Shown: positions 1 through 9,252 of the stretch, one piece after another
Numbering within the stretch: the first letter of the stretch is position 1
Layout: each line of letters opens with the position of its first letter
Source: Bradyrhizobium sp. LHD-71
GTDB lineage: Bacteria > Pseudomonadota > Alphaproteobacteria > Rhizobiales > Xanthobacteraceae
NCBI RefSeq assembly: GCF_031157255.1
Contig: NZ_JAVIFX010000027.1
Location: forward strand, 1-64,000
Length of the DNA: 64,000 nucleotides
Direction: 5' to 3'
Made by a program: the position numbers and the translations under genes
The notes under the pieces: model-generated
The model's database searches: none
The model's input: only the letters and a program-made list of their open reading frames with translations
Told to the model about the DNA's origin: nothing

Positions 1-108
1 CACAACTTCCGCCGCATCCTCGCCTGGCTGAGATATCTCTTGTGCCTGTTCCTGGCCCAGCTATGGCGCACGCTCGCCCGGCCAGCCTCGATCAATCCGG
101 CTTCTTAA
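1..108 (+). CDS. IS5-superfamily transposase, C-terminal end only (cut by window edge)
   Basis: The first 36 codons of the window read in frame 1 to a TAA at 106-108. The peptide begins HNFRRILAWL and ends in a hydrophobic, Arg-containing tail (LARPASINPAS). This looks like the C-terminus of IS5-group transposases, where a conserved His-Asn-Phe/Ile-Arg motif follows the DDE catalytic glutamate. The catalytic core and left end lie outside the window, so completeness cannot be judged. No clear terminal inverted repeat was recognised downstream of the stop. The family call rests on a short tail and is moderate. Confidence 0.55.
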   Translation, partial: HNFRRILAWLRYLLCLFLAQLWRTLARPASINPAS

Positions 109-145
109 CGGACGACAGCTTTAGGCACGCTCTATCCAAGGACGA

Positions 146-231
146 CGTCATGCCCGGGCTTGTCCCGGGCATCCACGTTCTTGGCTCCGCGCGGCAAGGC
201 TTGGATGGCCGAGTCAAGCCCGGCCATGACG
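146..231. repeat. Extragenic palindromic element, type A
   Basis: A long imperfect inverted repeat opens CGTCATGCCCGGGC and closes with GCCCGGCCATGACG. The outer arms pair. The same arms recur at 8235-8316, 4331-4430 and 54990-55113, always between genes. It lies just past the rnhA stop and could act as a transcript-end hairpin. Confidence 0.75.
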
Positions 232-254
232 AATGGAGAGAGCCAGCCCCCTCG

Positions 255-719
255 CTACTCGCTGATCCGGGTCTGCAGCCTTGCCTTCACGATCCCGTCG
301 CGCGCCAGCTGATCGGCGCGCTCGTTCTCGGGGTGACCGGCATGGCCCTTGACCCAATGCCAGCGGACCTCGTGCTGCTTCAGCGCAGCGTCGAGGCGTT
401 GCCATAACTCGACGTTCTTCACCGGCTTCTTGTCGGCGGTGCGCCAGCCGTTGCGCTTCCAGCCGAAGATCCAGCCGGTGATGCCCTGCCGGACATACTG
501 GCTGTCGGTGTAGAGATCGACCGTGCACGGCCGCTTCAGCGCTTCGAGCGCGGAGATCGCCGCCATCAATTCCATCTGATTGTTGGTGGTGTGCGGCTGG
601 CCGCCGTTCAGCTCCTTCTCCTTGTCGCCGAACTTCAGGATCGCGCCCCAGCCGCCGGGCCCGGGATTTCCCGAGCAGGCACCGTCGGTATAGATCGTGA
701 CGTTGGGAAGCTCGCTCAC
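255..719 (-). CDS. rnhA: Ribonuclease HI
   Basis: This cytoplasmic endonuclease cleaves the RNA strand of RNA-DNA hybrids (R-loops, primers). The 154-residue length is normal for bacterial RNase HI. The catalytic set is visible: D12 in [12 protein letters not shown]50 in NNQMEL, D72 in YTDSQYV, H126 in [10 protein letters not shown] and D136 in ERADQLA. The start is GTG and overlaps the thrB stop as GTGA, which indicates translational coupling downstream of thrB. The family call is secure. Confidence 0.97.
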   Translation of the reverse strand: MSELPNVTIYTDGACSGNPGPGGWGAILKFGDKEKELNGGQPHTTNNQMELMAAISALEALKRPCTVDLYTDSQYVRQGITGWIFGWKRNGWRTADKKPVKNVELWQRLDAALKQHEVRWHWVKGHAGHPENERADQLARDGIVKARLQTRISE

Positions 720-1699
720 GCCACCAGTCCTGACGGCATCAGCCCGTAATCGCGTGCGCTCGTCACGCTCTGGTGGAAGCGCAGCTTGCGGACATATTCC
801 AGGGGATCCTTCGGCTTCACCAGCGCCCCGGGCGGAACGTTAAGCCAGTCCACCAGCCGCGTCAGCAGGAAACGGATCGCGGCGCCGCGCGCGAGCAGCG
901 GCAGCGCCGCCTCTTCCGACGCCGTCAGCTTTCGCACCCGGCCATAGGCGTTGAGGAAGGCGCGCGCCTTGGTGACGTTGAAGGAATGATCCGGCTCGAA
1001 GCACCAGGCGTTGAGGCAGATCGCGACGTCATAGGCCAGCATGTCGTTGCAGGCGAAGGTGAAGTCGATGATGCCCGAGAGCCGGTCGCCGAGAAAGAAG
1101 ACGTTGTCGTTGAAGAGATCGGCGTGGATCACGCCCTCCGGCAGATCGGTGGGCCAGACCCCGCTCGAGAGATGATCGAGCTCGGCGGCCAGAAAACCGC
1201 GCAGGCCTGGTTGCACCTCGTCGGCACGGCTCGCAGCCGCATCGAACAGCGGCCGCCAGCCGGAGACGGAGAGCGCATTGGCGCGCTTGATCGTGAAGTT
1301 GGCGCCGGCCAGATGCATCTTCGCCAGCGCCTCGCCGACGCCGGCGCAATGGCTCACGTTCGGCTTGCGCGGCCACATGCCTTCGAGAAAGGTGATGATC
1401 GCGGCCGGGCGGCCCGACAGCTCGCGCAGCGCCTCGCCGTCCCTCGCCTTCACCGGCAGGGGGCAGTTGATGCCGTGCTCGGCCAGATGCGTCATCAGCG
1501 CGAGGAAGAACGGCAAATCGTTCTTCGCCACGCGCTTCTCATAGAGCGTGAGGATGAACGAACCCGCGCTCGTGTGCAGCAGGAAGTTGGAATTCTCGAC
1601 GCCCTCGGCGATGCCCTTGTAGGAGAGCAATTCGCCGAGATCATATTGCTTCAGAAAATCCGCAAGCTCGTCGGCGGCAACGTCGGTGTAGACCGCCAT
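716..1699 (-). CDS. thrB: Homoserine kinase (ThrB, aminoglycoside-phosphotransferase fold)
   Basis: It phosphorylates homoserine to O-phosphohomoserine in threonine biosynthesis. At 327 residues it is the APH-fold ThrB typical of alphaproteobacteria, not the GHMP-type enzyme of enterics. The N-terminus ([16 protein letters not shown]) is characteristic, and the Brenner-type catalytic motif HADLFNDN lies at residues 192-199, followed by the metal-binding IIDFTFAC segment. It lies 6 bases after ispH and overlaps rnhA by 4 bases, so ispH-thrB-rnhA is probably one operon. Confidence 0.96.
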   Translation of the reverse strand: MAVYTDVAADELADFLKQYDLGELLSYKGIAEGVENSNFLLHTSAGSFILTLYEKRVAKNDLPFFLALMTHLAEHGINCPLPVKARDGEALRELSGRPAAIITFLEGMWPRKPNVSHCAGVGEALAKMHLAGANFTIKRANALSVSGWRPLFDAAASRADEVQPGLRGFLAAELDHLSSGVWPTDLPEGVIHADLFNDNVFFLGDRLSGIIDFTFACNDMLAYDVAICLNAWCFEPDHSFNVTKARAFLNAYGRVRKLTASEEAALPLLARGAAIRFLLTRLVDWLNVPPGALVKPKDPLEYVRKLRFHQSVTSARDYGLMPSGLVA

Positions 1700-1705
1700 A
1701 AAGGT

Positions 1706-2674
1706 CTACTCGGCGGCGGCTTCGGGGCGCACCTGACGGGGCAGCGGGAAGAACTCGTTCTCTTCCGCGGCCGAGACCGTCTCCACATGCAGGGTGTAGC
1801 GCTCGGCGAACGCGTCCATGATCTCCTCGACGATCACTTCGGGCGCGGATGCGCCCGCGGTGATGCCGAGGCTGGTGATGTTGCCGAACTTGTCCCAGTC
1901 GATGTCGGTGGCGCGCTGCGCCAGCACCGCGATCTTGCAGCCCTCGCGCTCGGCGACCTCGCGCAGGCGCTGCGAGTTCGACGAATTGGGAGCACCGACA
2001 ACGATCAGCGCGTCCACCACCGGCGCCACCTTCTTCACCGCGAGCTGGCGGTTGGTGGTGGCGTAGCAGATGTCTTCCTTGTGCGGACCGTTGATGTTCG
2101 GGAAGCGTTCCTTGAGCAACGCCACGATCTCCGCGGTGTCGTCGATCGACAGCGTGGTCTGGGTCACGAAGGCGAGGTTGTCGGGGTTCTTCGGCGTGAT
2201 GGTCTTGGCGTCCTCGGCGGTCTCGATCAGGGTCACGGCGCCGACCGGAAGCTGGCCGAGCGTGCCGACCACTTCGGGGTGGTGCGAATGGCCGATCAGG
2301 AAGATCTCGCGGCCGCGCTTGAAGTGGATCGCGGCCTCGCGGTGCACCTTGGTCACCAGCGGGCAGGTCGCATCCAGCGAGAACAGATTGCGCGACTGGG
2401 CATCGGACGGAACCGATTTCGGCACGCCATGGGCCGAGAACACCACGGGGGCGGTGGTGTTTTCGGGGATTTCGGCCAGCTCTTCGACGAAGATGGCACC
2501 CTTCTTCTTCAACCCGTCGACGACGTATTTGTTGTGCACAATCTCGTGGCGAACATAGACGGGGGCGCCGTATTTATCGAGCGCCCGTTCCACGGTGTCG
2601 ATCGCCCGGACCACGCCGGCACAGAAGCCGCGGGGAGAACAAAGCACGATCTTGAGGTCTGGTTTGGCTGACAT
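1706..2674 (-). CDS. ispH: 4-hydroxy-3-methylbut-2-enyl diphosphate reductase
   Basis: IspH is the last MEP-pathway enzyme, an iron-sulfur protein that makes IPP and DMAPP. The three cluster-ligand cysteines sit in conserved contexts: SPRGFCAGV near the N-terminus, [11 protein letters not shown] in the middle and [10 protein letters not shown] later. An extended frame begins at 2776, but the extra 34 residues are basic and unlike the family. The start is therefore placed at MSAKPDLK (ATG at 2674), giving 322 residues. It heads the ispH-thrB-rnhA run and is divergent from the DUF1013 gene. Confidence 0.96.
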   Translation of the reverse strand: MSAKPDLKIVLCSPRGFCAGVVRAIDTVERALDKYGAPVYVRHEIVHNKYVVDGLKKKGAIFVEELAEIPENTTAPVVFSAHGVPKSVPSDAQSRNLFSLDATCPLVTKVHREAAIHFKRGREIFLIGHSHHPEVVGTLGQLPVGAVTLIETAEDAKTITPKNPDNLAFVTQTTLSIDDTAEIVALLKERFPNINGPHKEDICYATTNRQLAVKKVAPVVDALIVVGAPNSSNSQRLREVAEREGCKIAVLAQRATDIDWDKFGNITSLGITAGASAPEVIVEEIMDAFAERYTLHVETVSAAEENEFFPLPRQVRPEAAAE

Positions 2675-2937
2675 TGAGCGATCTCGGGACCGAATCACCC
2701 GTTTCGCCTTCTGGCGGGGGCGGTCGATGGATGGAATTGGCTTGAAAGGGTCGGCTCGAACCGTACGGCGGTTCAAAGGAATTGGGCCCCCCTTTCGGGC
2801 GCTGTCAAGGCACTATCTATAGCAGAACCATTGCGTGTCCACCCCCTCCGGGCTTATATAGCGCGAATTCCCTGTCATCGCTGATGACCACCGGTTTCGC
2901 CTCCAGAGGGGTGGGCGAAGCACAAAGGAGATTTGCC

Positions 2938-3633
2938 ATGAGCAACGCACCTCTGATGCCCAAGGCGACCGCCGTTTGGCTGCTCGACAACACCGCGCTG
3001 ACCTTCGACCAGGTCGCCGATTTCACCAAGATGCATCCCCTCGAGGTGCGCGCGATCGCCGACGGCGACGCTGCCCAGGGCATCAAGGGCATGGATCCGC
3101 TCTCCAATGGCCAGCTGACCCGCGAGGAGATCGAAAAGGGCGAGAACAACCCGGATTATCGGCTCCGCCTCCAGGAGAGCAAGGTGGTGCTGCCGCCCCA
3201 GCCCAAGCGCAAGGGCCCGCGCTACACCCCCGTCTCGCGCCGCCACGAGCGCCCGAGCGCCATCCTCTGGCTGCTGCGCAACCATGCCGAGCTCAAGGAC
3301 GCCCAGATCATGCGCCTGGTCGGCACCACCAAGAGCACGATCGCCAGCGTGCGCGACCGCACCCATTGGAACACGTCGTCCCTGACCCCGATCGACCCCG
3401 TCACCCTCGGCCTGTGCTCGCAGATCGAGCTCGATTTCGAGGTGCAGCGCGCGGCCAAGGAAAAGCCGATCGACGCAGCCTATGGCGGCGCCACCCTGCT
3501 GCCGGCCTCCGAGACCACCCGCAAGGACGAGTACGAGCCCGCGGAGAAATCCAGCGACGACCTCAATGTCGACGCCGTGTTCGCCAAGCTGAAGACGCTC
3601 GGCGGCAAGAAGCAGGAGGACGAGGAGGAGTAA
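2938..3633 (+). CDS. DUF1013 family protein, TrcR-like putative cell-cycle transcription regulator
   Basis: A 231-residue protein starts MSNAPLMPKATAVWLLDN. The ATG is preceded by AAAGGAG about 8 bases upstream, which selects it over an open frame starting at 2782. Two repeated helix-turn-helix-like stretches can be seen (TAVWLLDNTALTFDQVADF and SAILWLLRNHAELKDAQI), followed by an acidic tail. The DUF1013 family is conserved across alphaproteobacteria and annotated in some as the cell-cycle regulator TrcR. The role here is inferred from the family. A strong terminator follows at 3663-3690. Confidence 0.85.
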   Translation: MSNAPLMPKATAVWLLDNTALTFDQVADFTKMHPLEVRAIADGDAAQGIKGMDPLSNGQLTREEIEKGENNPDYRLRLQESKVVLPPQPKRKGPRYTPVSRRHERPSAILWLLRNHAELKDAQIMRLVGTTKSTIASVRDRTHWNTSSLTPIDPVTLGLCSQIELDFEVQRAAKEKPIDAAYGGATLLPASETTRKDEYEPAEKSSDDLNVDAVFAKLKTLGGKKQEDEEE

Positions 3634-3662
3634 TTTTCCTCCCTGCACGGACATCGGTTCGA

Positions 3663-3690
3663 ACGCGGCGGAGCGATCCGCCGCGTTTTT
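3663..3690 (+). terminator. Rho-independent terminator after the DUF1013 gene
   Basis: A perfect 10-bp stem (ACGCGGCGGA / TCCGCCGCGT) encloses a GCGA tetraloop and is followed by a T run. It lies 30 bases past the stop at 3633. Confidence 0.9.
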
Positions 3691-3772
3691 GTTTGCGAGC
3701 GCAGCTTTTGCGATGCCGCGAGCAGGAACGATGTAGCCGAGCCTGCATTGTTTTCAGCGCGGAGGATCAGCG

Positions 3773-3958
3773 ATGCAGCACGACGAAGACCATTTTGCTC
3801 CGATGCTGGGACGCGCCGTTCTGGCAGCGTGGGGCGACATGCCCCGAGATATCCAGGAAGCCTTGTTCGAAATCGCCGTCAAGGACCGCCCCGGCGATCG
3901 TGACGCTCTGGCGAAGCTGCTGCATGAGCGGCATCCGCGGACAGTGCACGCGAGCTAG
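3773..3958 (+). CDS. Small conserved-type hypothetical protein (61 aa)
   Basis: A 61-residue acidic, soluble protein starts MQHDEDHFAPMLGRAVL. A good ribosome site (GGAGG, about 6 bases before the ATG) supports translation. No signal peptide or membrane segment is present. I recognise no domain. It sits alone between the terminator at 3690 and the convergent lipoprotein gene. Confidence 0.6.
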   Translation: MQHDEDHFAPMLGRAVLAAWGDMPRDIQEALFEIAVKDRPGDRDALAKLLHERHPRTVHAS

Positions 3959-4044
3959 TCTGCGCCCTCCTTCAACCAACTCTTCTCGCAACAGAAAACG
4001 CAATCACAGGCCAGCGCTGCGGCACGATAGTGCCGAACCGCACA

Positions 4045-4311
4045 TCACGGCCGCACCGGATTGTTCAGCATGTATTCGCCGAGATCGCGCTGACGGCGGT
4101 CGGCGCGGGCGGTGGCGGCATTGCGCTGGACGTCGCGGTCCTTGCGGCAGGCCGCATATTCCGCCGAGCCCTGCGCATAGCCGCGGCTCTGGCACACGGC
4201 GTCATCGTCGTCGCCGCCCACCGCAACCGGCGTCTGGTAGCGCGAGGAGCAGGCGGAGAGAGCGATGGCGAGCAGCGAGATGGCGCCGTACCGCACGAGG
4301 TTGGCTGACAT
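4045..4311 (-). CDS. Small putative lipoprotein (88 aa)
   Basis: From the ATG at 4311 the protein begins MSANLVRYGAISLLAIALSAC. This is a short basic N-region, a hydrophobic stretch and a lipobox (L-S-A-C), so export and lipidation at Cys21 are likely. The mature part has an Asp run (GGDDDD), two Cys (VCQSRGYAQG, YAACRKD) and an Arg/Asp-rich helix. It resembles short lipoproteins common in Bradyrhizobium. A start 8 codons upstream is possible but weakens the signal peptide. The function is unknown. Confidence 0.65.
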   Translation of the reverse strand: MSANLVRYGAISLLAIALSACSSRYQTPVAVGGDDDDAVCQSRGYAQGSAEYAACRKDRDVQRNAATARADRRQRDLGEYMLNNPVRP

Positions 4312-4330
4312 TGATCGGTCCTGTCTCATG

Positions 4331-4430
4331 GTCATTGCCGGGCTTGACCCGGCAATCCATCGAAATCAAGGCATTTGCTTGCTCATTGATGGATGCCCGG
4401 GTCCCGGCGCGCCAAGGCCATGCCGGGCAA
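4331..4430. repeat. Extragenic palindromic element, type A variant
   Basis: The left arm is GTCATTGCCGGGCTTGACCC and the right arm is GGATGCCCGGGTCCCGG followed by TGCCGGGCAA. It lies between prpE and the small lipoprotein gene and is a degenerate relative of the 146-231 element. Confidence 0.6.
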
Positions 4431-4495
4431 TTCAGTTCGGGGCCGGCGAAGCAGATGCGACGACGGCAAGCCCGGGCCTGACGGAAGAGCAAACC

Positions 4496-6406
4496 TCACA
4501 CCCGCCCCTTCAGCGCCTCGCCGATCTCGTCCAGCGCCTTGGGATCCTCGATCGTCGCCGGCATGGTCCAGGCTTCGCCATCGGCGATCTTCTTGATGGT
4601 GCCGCGCAGGATTTTTCCCGATCGCGTCTTGGGCAGGCGGCCGACGGTGATCGCGAGCTTGAAGGCGGCGACCGGGCCGAGCTTGTCGCGCACCAGCGCG
4701 ACGATCTCCTTCTCGATTTCGGCGGGCGCGCGCGTCACGCCGGCTTTCAGCACCAGGAAGCCGCAGGGCACCTCGCCCTTGATCGCGTCCTTGACGCCGA
4801 GCACGGCGCATTCGGCCACATCCGGATGCGAAGCCAGAATCTCCTCCATGCCGCCGGTGGAGAGGCGATGGCCGGCGACGTTGATGATGTCGTCGGTGCG
4901 CCCCATGACGAAGACATAGCCGTCCTCGTCCTTGTAGCCGGCGTCGGAGGTTTTGTAATAGCCGGGGAATTCGCTCAGATACGCTTCCTTGAAGCGCGTA
5001 TCCTGATTCCATAGCGTCGGCAGGCAGCCCGGCGGCATCGGCAGCTTGATGACGATCGACCCCATGGTGTTGGGGCCGACCGGCTTTGCCGCTTCGTCGA
5101 CGATGTCGACCTGATAGCCCGGCATCGGCACCGTCGGCGAGCCGTGCTTCACCGGCAGCATGCCGAGCCCGACCGGATTGCCGGCGATGCACCAGCCCGT
5201 CTCGGTCTGCCACCAATGGTCGATCACCGGCACCTTCAGCTGCTGCTCCGCCCATTCCACCGTCGGCGGATCGGCGCGCTCGCCGGCGAGGAACAGCGTG
5301 CGGAATTTGGAGAGATCGTATTTCCGGATGAATTTTCCTTCCGGGTCTTCCTTGCGGATCGCGCGGAATGCGGTCGGGGCAGTGAAGAAAGCCACCGCCT
5401 TGTGCTCGCTGATGACGCGCCAGAACGCGCCGGCGTCGGGCGTGCCGACCGGCTTGCCCTCATACATGATCGAGGTCGCACCATGCAGCAGCGGGCCGTA
5501 GACGATATAGCTGTGGCCGACCACCCAGCCGATGTCGGAGCCGCACCACCAGACCTCGCCCGGCTTGACGCCATAGAGGTTGAACATCGACCATTTCACC
5601 GCGACGAGGTGCCCGCCATTGTCGCGCACCACGCCCTTGGGAATGCCCGTGGTGCCCGACGTGTAGAGGATGTAGAGCGGATCGGTGGCGGCGACGGGTA
5701 CACAAGGAGCCGCCTTGCCGTCATTCAGCGCCTTGCGGCGCAGGCTCGCCCAATCGTAGTCGCGCCCCGGCGTCAGGTCGCAGGTGTGCTGCGGACGCTG
5801 CAGCACGATGCAGGCCTTCGGCTTCGTGCCCGCGAGCCTGATCGCCTCGTCGAGCAGCGGCTTGTATTGCACGATGCGACCGGGCTCGATGCCGCAGCTC
5901 GCGGAGAGAATGAGCTTCGGCTCGGCGTCGTCGATGCGGGTGGCGAGCTCCTTGGCGGCGAAGCCGCCGAACACCACGGAATGCACCGCGCCGATGCGCG
6001 CACAGGCGAGCATCGCGACCACGGCCTCGGGCACCATCGGCATATAGAGGATGACGCGTTCGCCCTTGGCGACGCCGAAATCCTGCATGATGGCGGCGAG
6101 CGCCTGCACTTCCTTCAGGAGTTCGGCGTAGGTGAATCTGGTGACGCTGCTGGTCAGCGGAGAATCATGGATCAGCGCGACCTGGTCGGCGCGGCCACGT
6201 TCGACATGGCGATCGAGCGCATTGTAGCAGGTGTTGACCACACCGCCGGCGAACCAGCGGCCATAGGTTCCTCGGCTGGCATCGAAGATGGACTTCGGCG
6301 GCTCGATCCAGTCGATGTCCTTGGCCGCCTCGGCCCAGAATCCTTCCGGATCCGCCAGCGAGCGCGCGTGGACCTCGTGATAGATGCTCTTGCCCTGGAC
6401 GTTCAT
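4496..6406 (-). CDS. prpE: Propionate--CoA ligase
   Basis: This ANL-superfamily adenylating enzyme is predicted to activate propionate (or another short acid) to its CoA thioester through an acyl-AMP. At 636 residues it matches PrpE/Acs length. An ACAS N-terminal domain (Y-H-E-V...W) precedes the phosphate-binding loop YTSGTTGIPKGV. The A8 hinge motif (YKTSDAGYKDEDGY) and the C-terminal lysine motif KTRSGKILR follow; the Lys is the known acetylation site in the family. AHSVVFGGF-type and HWWQTETGW motifs favour propionyl- over acetyl-CoA synthetase. It appears monocistronic. Confidence 0.92.
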   Translation of the reverse strand: MNVQGKSIYHEVHARSLADPEGFWAEAAKDIDWIEPPKSIFDASRGTYGRWFAGGVVNTCYNALDRHVERGRADQVALIHDSPLTSSVTRFTYAELLKEVQALAAIMQDFGVAKGERVILYMPMVPEAVVAMLACARIGAVHSVVFGGFAAKELATRIDDAEPKLILSASCGIEPGRIVQYKPLLDEAIRLAGTKPKACIVLQRPQHTCDLTPGRDYDWASLRRKALNDGKAAPCVPVAATDPLYILYTSGTTGIPKGVVRDNGGHLVAVKWSMFNLYGVKPGEVWWCGSDIGWVVGHSYIVYGPLLHGATSIMYEGKPVGTPDAGAFWRVISEHKAVAFFTAPTAFRAIRKEDPEGKFIRKYDLSKFRTLFLAGERADPPTVEWAEQQLKVPVIDHWWQTETGWCIAGNPVGLGMLPVKHGSPTVPMPGYQVDIVDEAAKPVGPNTMGSIVIKLPMPPGCLPTLWNQDTRFKEAYLSEFPGYYKTSDAGYKDEDGYVFVMGRTDDIINVAGHRLSTGGMEEILASHPDVAECAVLGVKDAIKGEVPCGFLVLKAGVTRAPAEIEKEIVALVRDKLGPVAAFKLAITVGRLPKTRSGKILRGTIKKIADGEAWTMPATIEDPKALDEIGEALKGRV

Positions 6407-6586
6407 GCCCGCGCTCCCGTTCCTTTGTGCGCCTGGCCCTGACCTGACGACAGGACGGGCGTCCCGCCATGACCAGGATCAATCGCCGGCCTCGTTTGGA
6501 GAGTATTCTCCCGGGAACGGGCCGCGGTTCAAGCTGAAAAGGATGGTCTCTTGGGAGAGAGACGGTCGCGGCCGCGTCGGCGGTGC

Positions 6587-6738
6587 GCTCCCTCTCCCGC
6601 TTGCGGGAGAGGGGTGGGGAGAGGGCTGTGTCCGCGTCGGGATTGCGCGAGTGTCATAGAGAAAGTCCCCGAGAGGAGAGAGCCCCCACCCGCCGCGCTC
6701 TACGAGCGCGTAGACCTCCCCCGCAAGCGGGAGAGGTG
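6587..6738. repeat. Paired hairpin repeat (CTCTCCCGC-type) in the prpE upstream gap
   Basis: The 362-base gap between prpE and the TPR gene contains two copies of a CTCCC-GCTTGC-GGGAG hairpin in inverted orientation, at about 6590-6615 and 6711-6738. They are separated by a sequence with the complementary core GCTCTACGAGCGC. This belongs to a class of extragenic palindrome common in rhizobia. I saw no gene in the gap. Confidence 0.65.
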
Positions 6739-6768
6739 ACCGAGCAGTCGGCGCGACTTCGTGTCCTT

Positions 6769-8154
6769 CTAGCTCTCCATCGCATTCAGCCGCTGCAAGC
6801 GGTCCTGCATGATCTTCTTCAGATCGTAGCCGGGGCGGCGGAAGCTCGCATTGCGCGTCATGAGGAACTCGCGCTGGGTCTTGCGCAGGTCGCTGGCGGA
6901 ACGTCCCTTCGAAGCCCTCAGCACGCGTTCATAAGTCTCGGCGATCTGGCGGTCGAGCACGCCGAGCTGCGCATCGGCACAGATCACCTTCTCGACCTCG
7001 CGCCTGGCGGTGGCACAGTTGAAGGACGGGCCGTTACCCGCCTCCGCATTCAGGGCACGCGGCGGCTCGGCGCCAAACTTCGCGATCTCGGCGATCATTG
7101 CACGGCGGCCGTTCGCGGCATTCTCGTTACCGGGATCGAGCTTCAGCGCGGTCTCGTAGTCGGCCAGCGCTTTCTTGCGCTCCCCCATCTTCTTGTAGAG
7201 CACGGCGCGGTTGTTGTAGGTCTTCGCGAAATTCGGATCGAGCTTCAGCGCGGCCTCGTAGTCGCTCAGCGCCGCCCCGAGCTCGCCCTTGAACTGATAG
7301 GAATCGCCGCGGTTGGTCAGGAAGTTGGCGCGCTGCTCGCGCCGGATCGCCTGGTCGTAATCGGCAATCGCCTTGTCGTACTCGCCCATCGCGGCATAGG
7401 TCAGGCCGCGATTGTCGTAATACTCCGGAACCTTCGGATCGAGCCTGATCGCCTCGCCGTCATCGGCGACCGCCTTGTCGAGCTGGCCGAGCTTCTTGTA
7501 GGCCGCCCCACGATTGGTGTAGGTGCGCGCGCGGTTGGGATCGAGGCGCAATGCCTCGTCGAAATTCTTGACCGCCTTCTCGTTGTCGCCGCCGAGATAA
7601 TAGGCCACGCCGCGATCGGACCAGGCCTGCGCATCGTCCGGCTTCAGCTTGATTGCCTGGTCGTAATCAGCGAGCGCGCGGTCGAGCCGGCGCTGATTGG
7701 TGTAGACCACGCCGCGCAGCTCGTAAGCTTCCGCATCCTTTGGGTCGAGCTCGATCGCCTTGGTCAGATCCGCCGCGGCACGATTGAGGTCGCCGCCCGC
7801 CTCGCGCAGGAGGTCACCGCGCACGCGCCAGGCCTTTGCGTTCCTGCCGTCAAGCGCGATGGCGCGGTCCAGGTCGCGCAGCGCCTGCGACAGGCCTCCG
7901 GAGGTTCGCGCATTGGCTTCGGCGCGCGCAACGAGCGCCAGGGAACGTTCAGACGCGGAATTTGTCGTCTGGTCGATGATGACGCTGCATGCGGAGATCA
8001 GGTCTGCGGGAGCAGCTTTGCTGTTCAGGACGCAATCAGCGTCGGCGAAAGCCGGGCCGATGAGGGCCACGCTCATGGCGGCGCCGAGGAGGAAGGCGCG
8101 AAGCGAGATTTTGGCAAACGCGGGCATTTGCGCGGAAGAATGCGTGCCGCACAT
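6769..8154 (-). CDS. Secreted TPR-repeat protein with C-terminal LprI-like domain (paralogue 1)
   Basis: The 461-residue protein has a signal peptide (FLLGAAMSVALIGPAFADA), so it is probably periplasmic. Seven to eight TPR units follow (for example AYELRGVVYTNQRRLDRAL and AKTYNNRAVLYKKMGERKK), each with the W/L/G/Y/A/F/A/P pattern. The last ~85 residues hold a Cys-pair domain (SFNCATARREVEKVICAD) resembling the LprI/DUF1311 lysozyme-inhibitor-like fold. The next gene upstream has the same domain order and a matching C-terminus. The start could also be the Met ten codons in. The cellular role is unknown. Confidence 0.8.
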   Translation of the reverse strand: MCGTHSSAQMPAFAKISLRAFLLGAAMSVALIGPAFADADCVLNSKAAPADLISACSVIIDQTTNSASERSLALVARAEANARTSGGLSQALRDLDRAIALDGRNAKAWRVRGDLLREAGGDLNRAAADLTKAIELDPKDAEAYELRGVVYTNQRRLDRALADYDQAIKLKPDDAQAWSDRGVAYYLGGDNEKAVKNFDEALRLDPNRARTYTNRGAAYKKLGQLDKAVADDGEAIRLDPKVPEYYDNRGLTYAAMGEYDKAIADYDQAIRREQRANFLTNRGDSYQFKGELGAALSDYEAALKLDPNFAKTYNNRAVLYKKMGERKKALADYETALKLDPGNENAANGRRAMIAEIAKFGAEPPRALNAEAGNGPSFNCATARREVEKVICADAQLGVLDRQIAETYERVLRASKGRSASDLRKTQREFLMTRNASFRRPGYDLKKIMQDRLQRLNAMES

Positions 8155-8234
8155 GGCGTAGGTCTCCGGGGCGTCGGGTTCTCACCATTGTCGCGGCTGG
8201 CAAGGGATGGGTTCAAATCGGTGGCTGTCGGCGC

Positions 8235-8316
8235 CGTCATGGCCGGGCTTGTCCCGATCCACGCCTTGGCCGCGGACCAAAGAACGTGGATGCCCGGGAC
8301 AAGCCCGGGCATGACG
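8235..8316. repeat. Extragenic palindromic element, type A
   Basis: The arms CGTCATGGCCGGGCTTGTCCC and GGGACAAGCCCGGGCATGACG pair almost perfectly around a short centre. It lies between the two TPR/LprI paralogues. Confidence 0.75.
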
Positions 8317-8340
8317 ACCTCTCACGAGGCGAAGACCGCC

Positions 8341-9102
8341 TCAATACCCATCCACCCCGTTGATCCTCTGCAAGCGCTCCTGCATCGCCTTCCTTAGATC
8401 ATAGCCCGGCCGCCCGAATTCTGCATTGCGGCGTGCAATGAAATCGTCCTGCTCGCGCTGAAGCGCTTTCGCCCCGGCAGGATTTCGCGCCTCGCGGATC
8501 ACGCGGGCATTCGCTGCAAATATCTCCCGGTCGAGATCGGCGAGCTCACGATTGCCGCAGATCGCCCTTTCCACCGTCTTGCGCGCTCGCGCGCAATTGA
8601 AGCTGGGCTTGCCGGCCAGCGCCATCTGCGCCCCGAGCCGCTCGAGCTCACGCGCCATCGCCTTGTGATTGGCCTTGGCCTTTTCGTGATTCGGATCGAT
8701 CTTGAGCGCCGCGCCGAAATCCTGCACCGCCTTGGGCTTGTCGCCCTTCTTCAGCCACAGCTCGCCGCGTGCATTGAAGACATCGGCGAGGCCCGGATCG
8801 AGCAGAAGCGCGCGGCTGTCGTCGGCGATCGCGCGGTCGATCTGGCCGCGCCGCGCATAGAGCGCGCCGCGCGCGATGAGCGCCTTGATCAGATCTTCCT
8901 TCGCGGTCTTCTCGTTCTCGATCACCGCCGCGCAGGCCGGCGCCGCCTTGTCCATGTCGTCGGCTGCGGCTGCCGCAAGGCATGGCGCGAGGTCGATCTG
9001 CGGCACCGCGACCGGCTCACCGCCCGTCCTGGCATGGGCCTCGGCGAGCGAGAGCACGCAAATGAGTCCGGCACCTGAGAGGCGAATGAGAAAGGAACGC
9101 AT
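8341..9102 (-). CDS. Secreted TPR protein with C-terminal LprI-like domain (paralogue 2)
   Basis: From the ATG at 9102 the protein is 253 residues, starting MRSFLIRLSGAGLICVLSL, a clear signal peptide. About two TPR units follow (LIALIARGALYARRGQIDR-like and FNARGELWLKKGDKPKA). The Cys-containing LprI-like tail (SFNCARARKTVERAICGN, ending RPGYDLRKAMQERLQRING) aligns throughout with the end of the 6769-8154 product. A longer frame to 9186 would put 28 unlikely residues before the signal peptide. It is likely a tandem duplicate with fewer TPRs. Confidence 0.78.
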   Translation of the reverse strand: MRSFLIRLSGAGLICVLSLAEAHARTGGEPVAVPQIDLAPCLAAAAADDMDKAAPACAAVIENEKTAKEDLIKALIARGALYARRGQIDRAIADDSRALLLDPGLADVFNARGELWLKKGDKPKAVQDFGAALKIDPNHEKAKANHKAMARELERLGAQMALAGKPSFNCARARKTVERAICGNRELADLDREIFAANARVIREARNPAGAKALQREQDDFIARRNAEFGRPGYDLRKAMQERLQRINGVDGY

Positions 9103-9252
9103 GCTCGTTGCAGTCGGAGATCTTGCCTTCAGCGTCGTCGTCAGGTTTCCGCCAGTCTCGCCTTCAACCTTGCTTTGCGGCCGCATGATCGAACAATACG
9201 GCCGGATTGGTGCTAGCTTGTGGCGCCGCTCACATCGGTTTCGGGGATCATC

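Noticed and set aside
773-2671. 632-codon plus-strand open frame antisense to thrB and ispH
   Set aside because: Composition is Arg/His/Asp-rich shadow coding typical of high-GC DNA; the minus-strand genes are clear family members and this frame has no recognisable domain.
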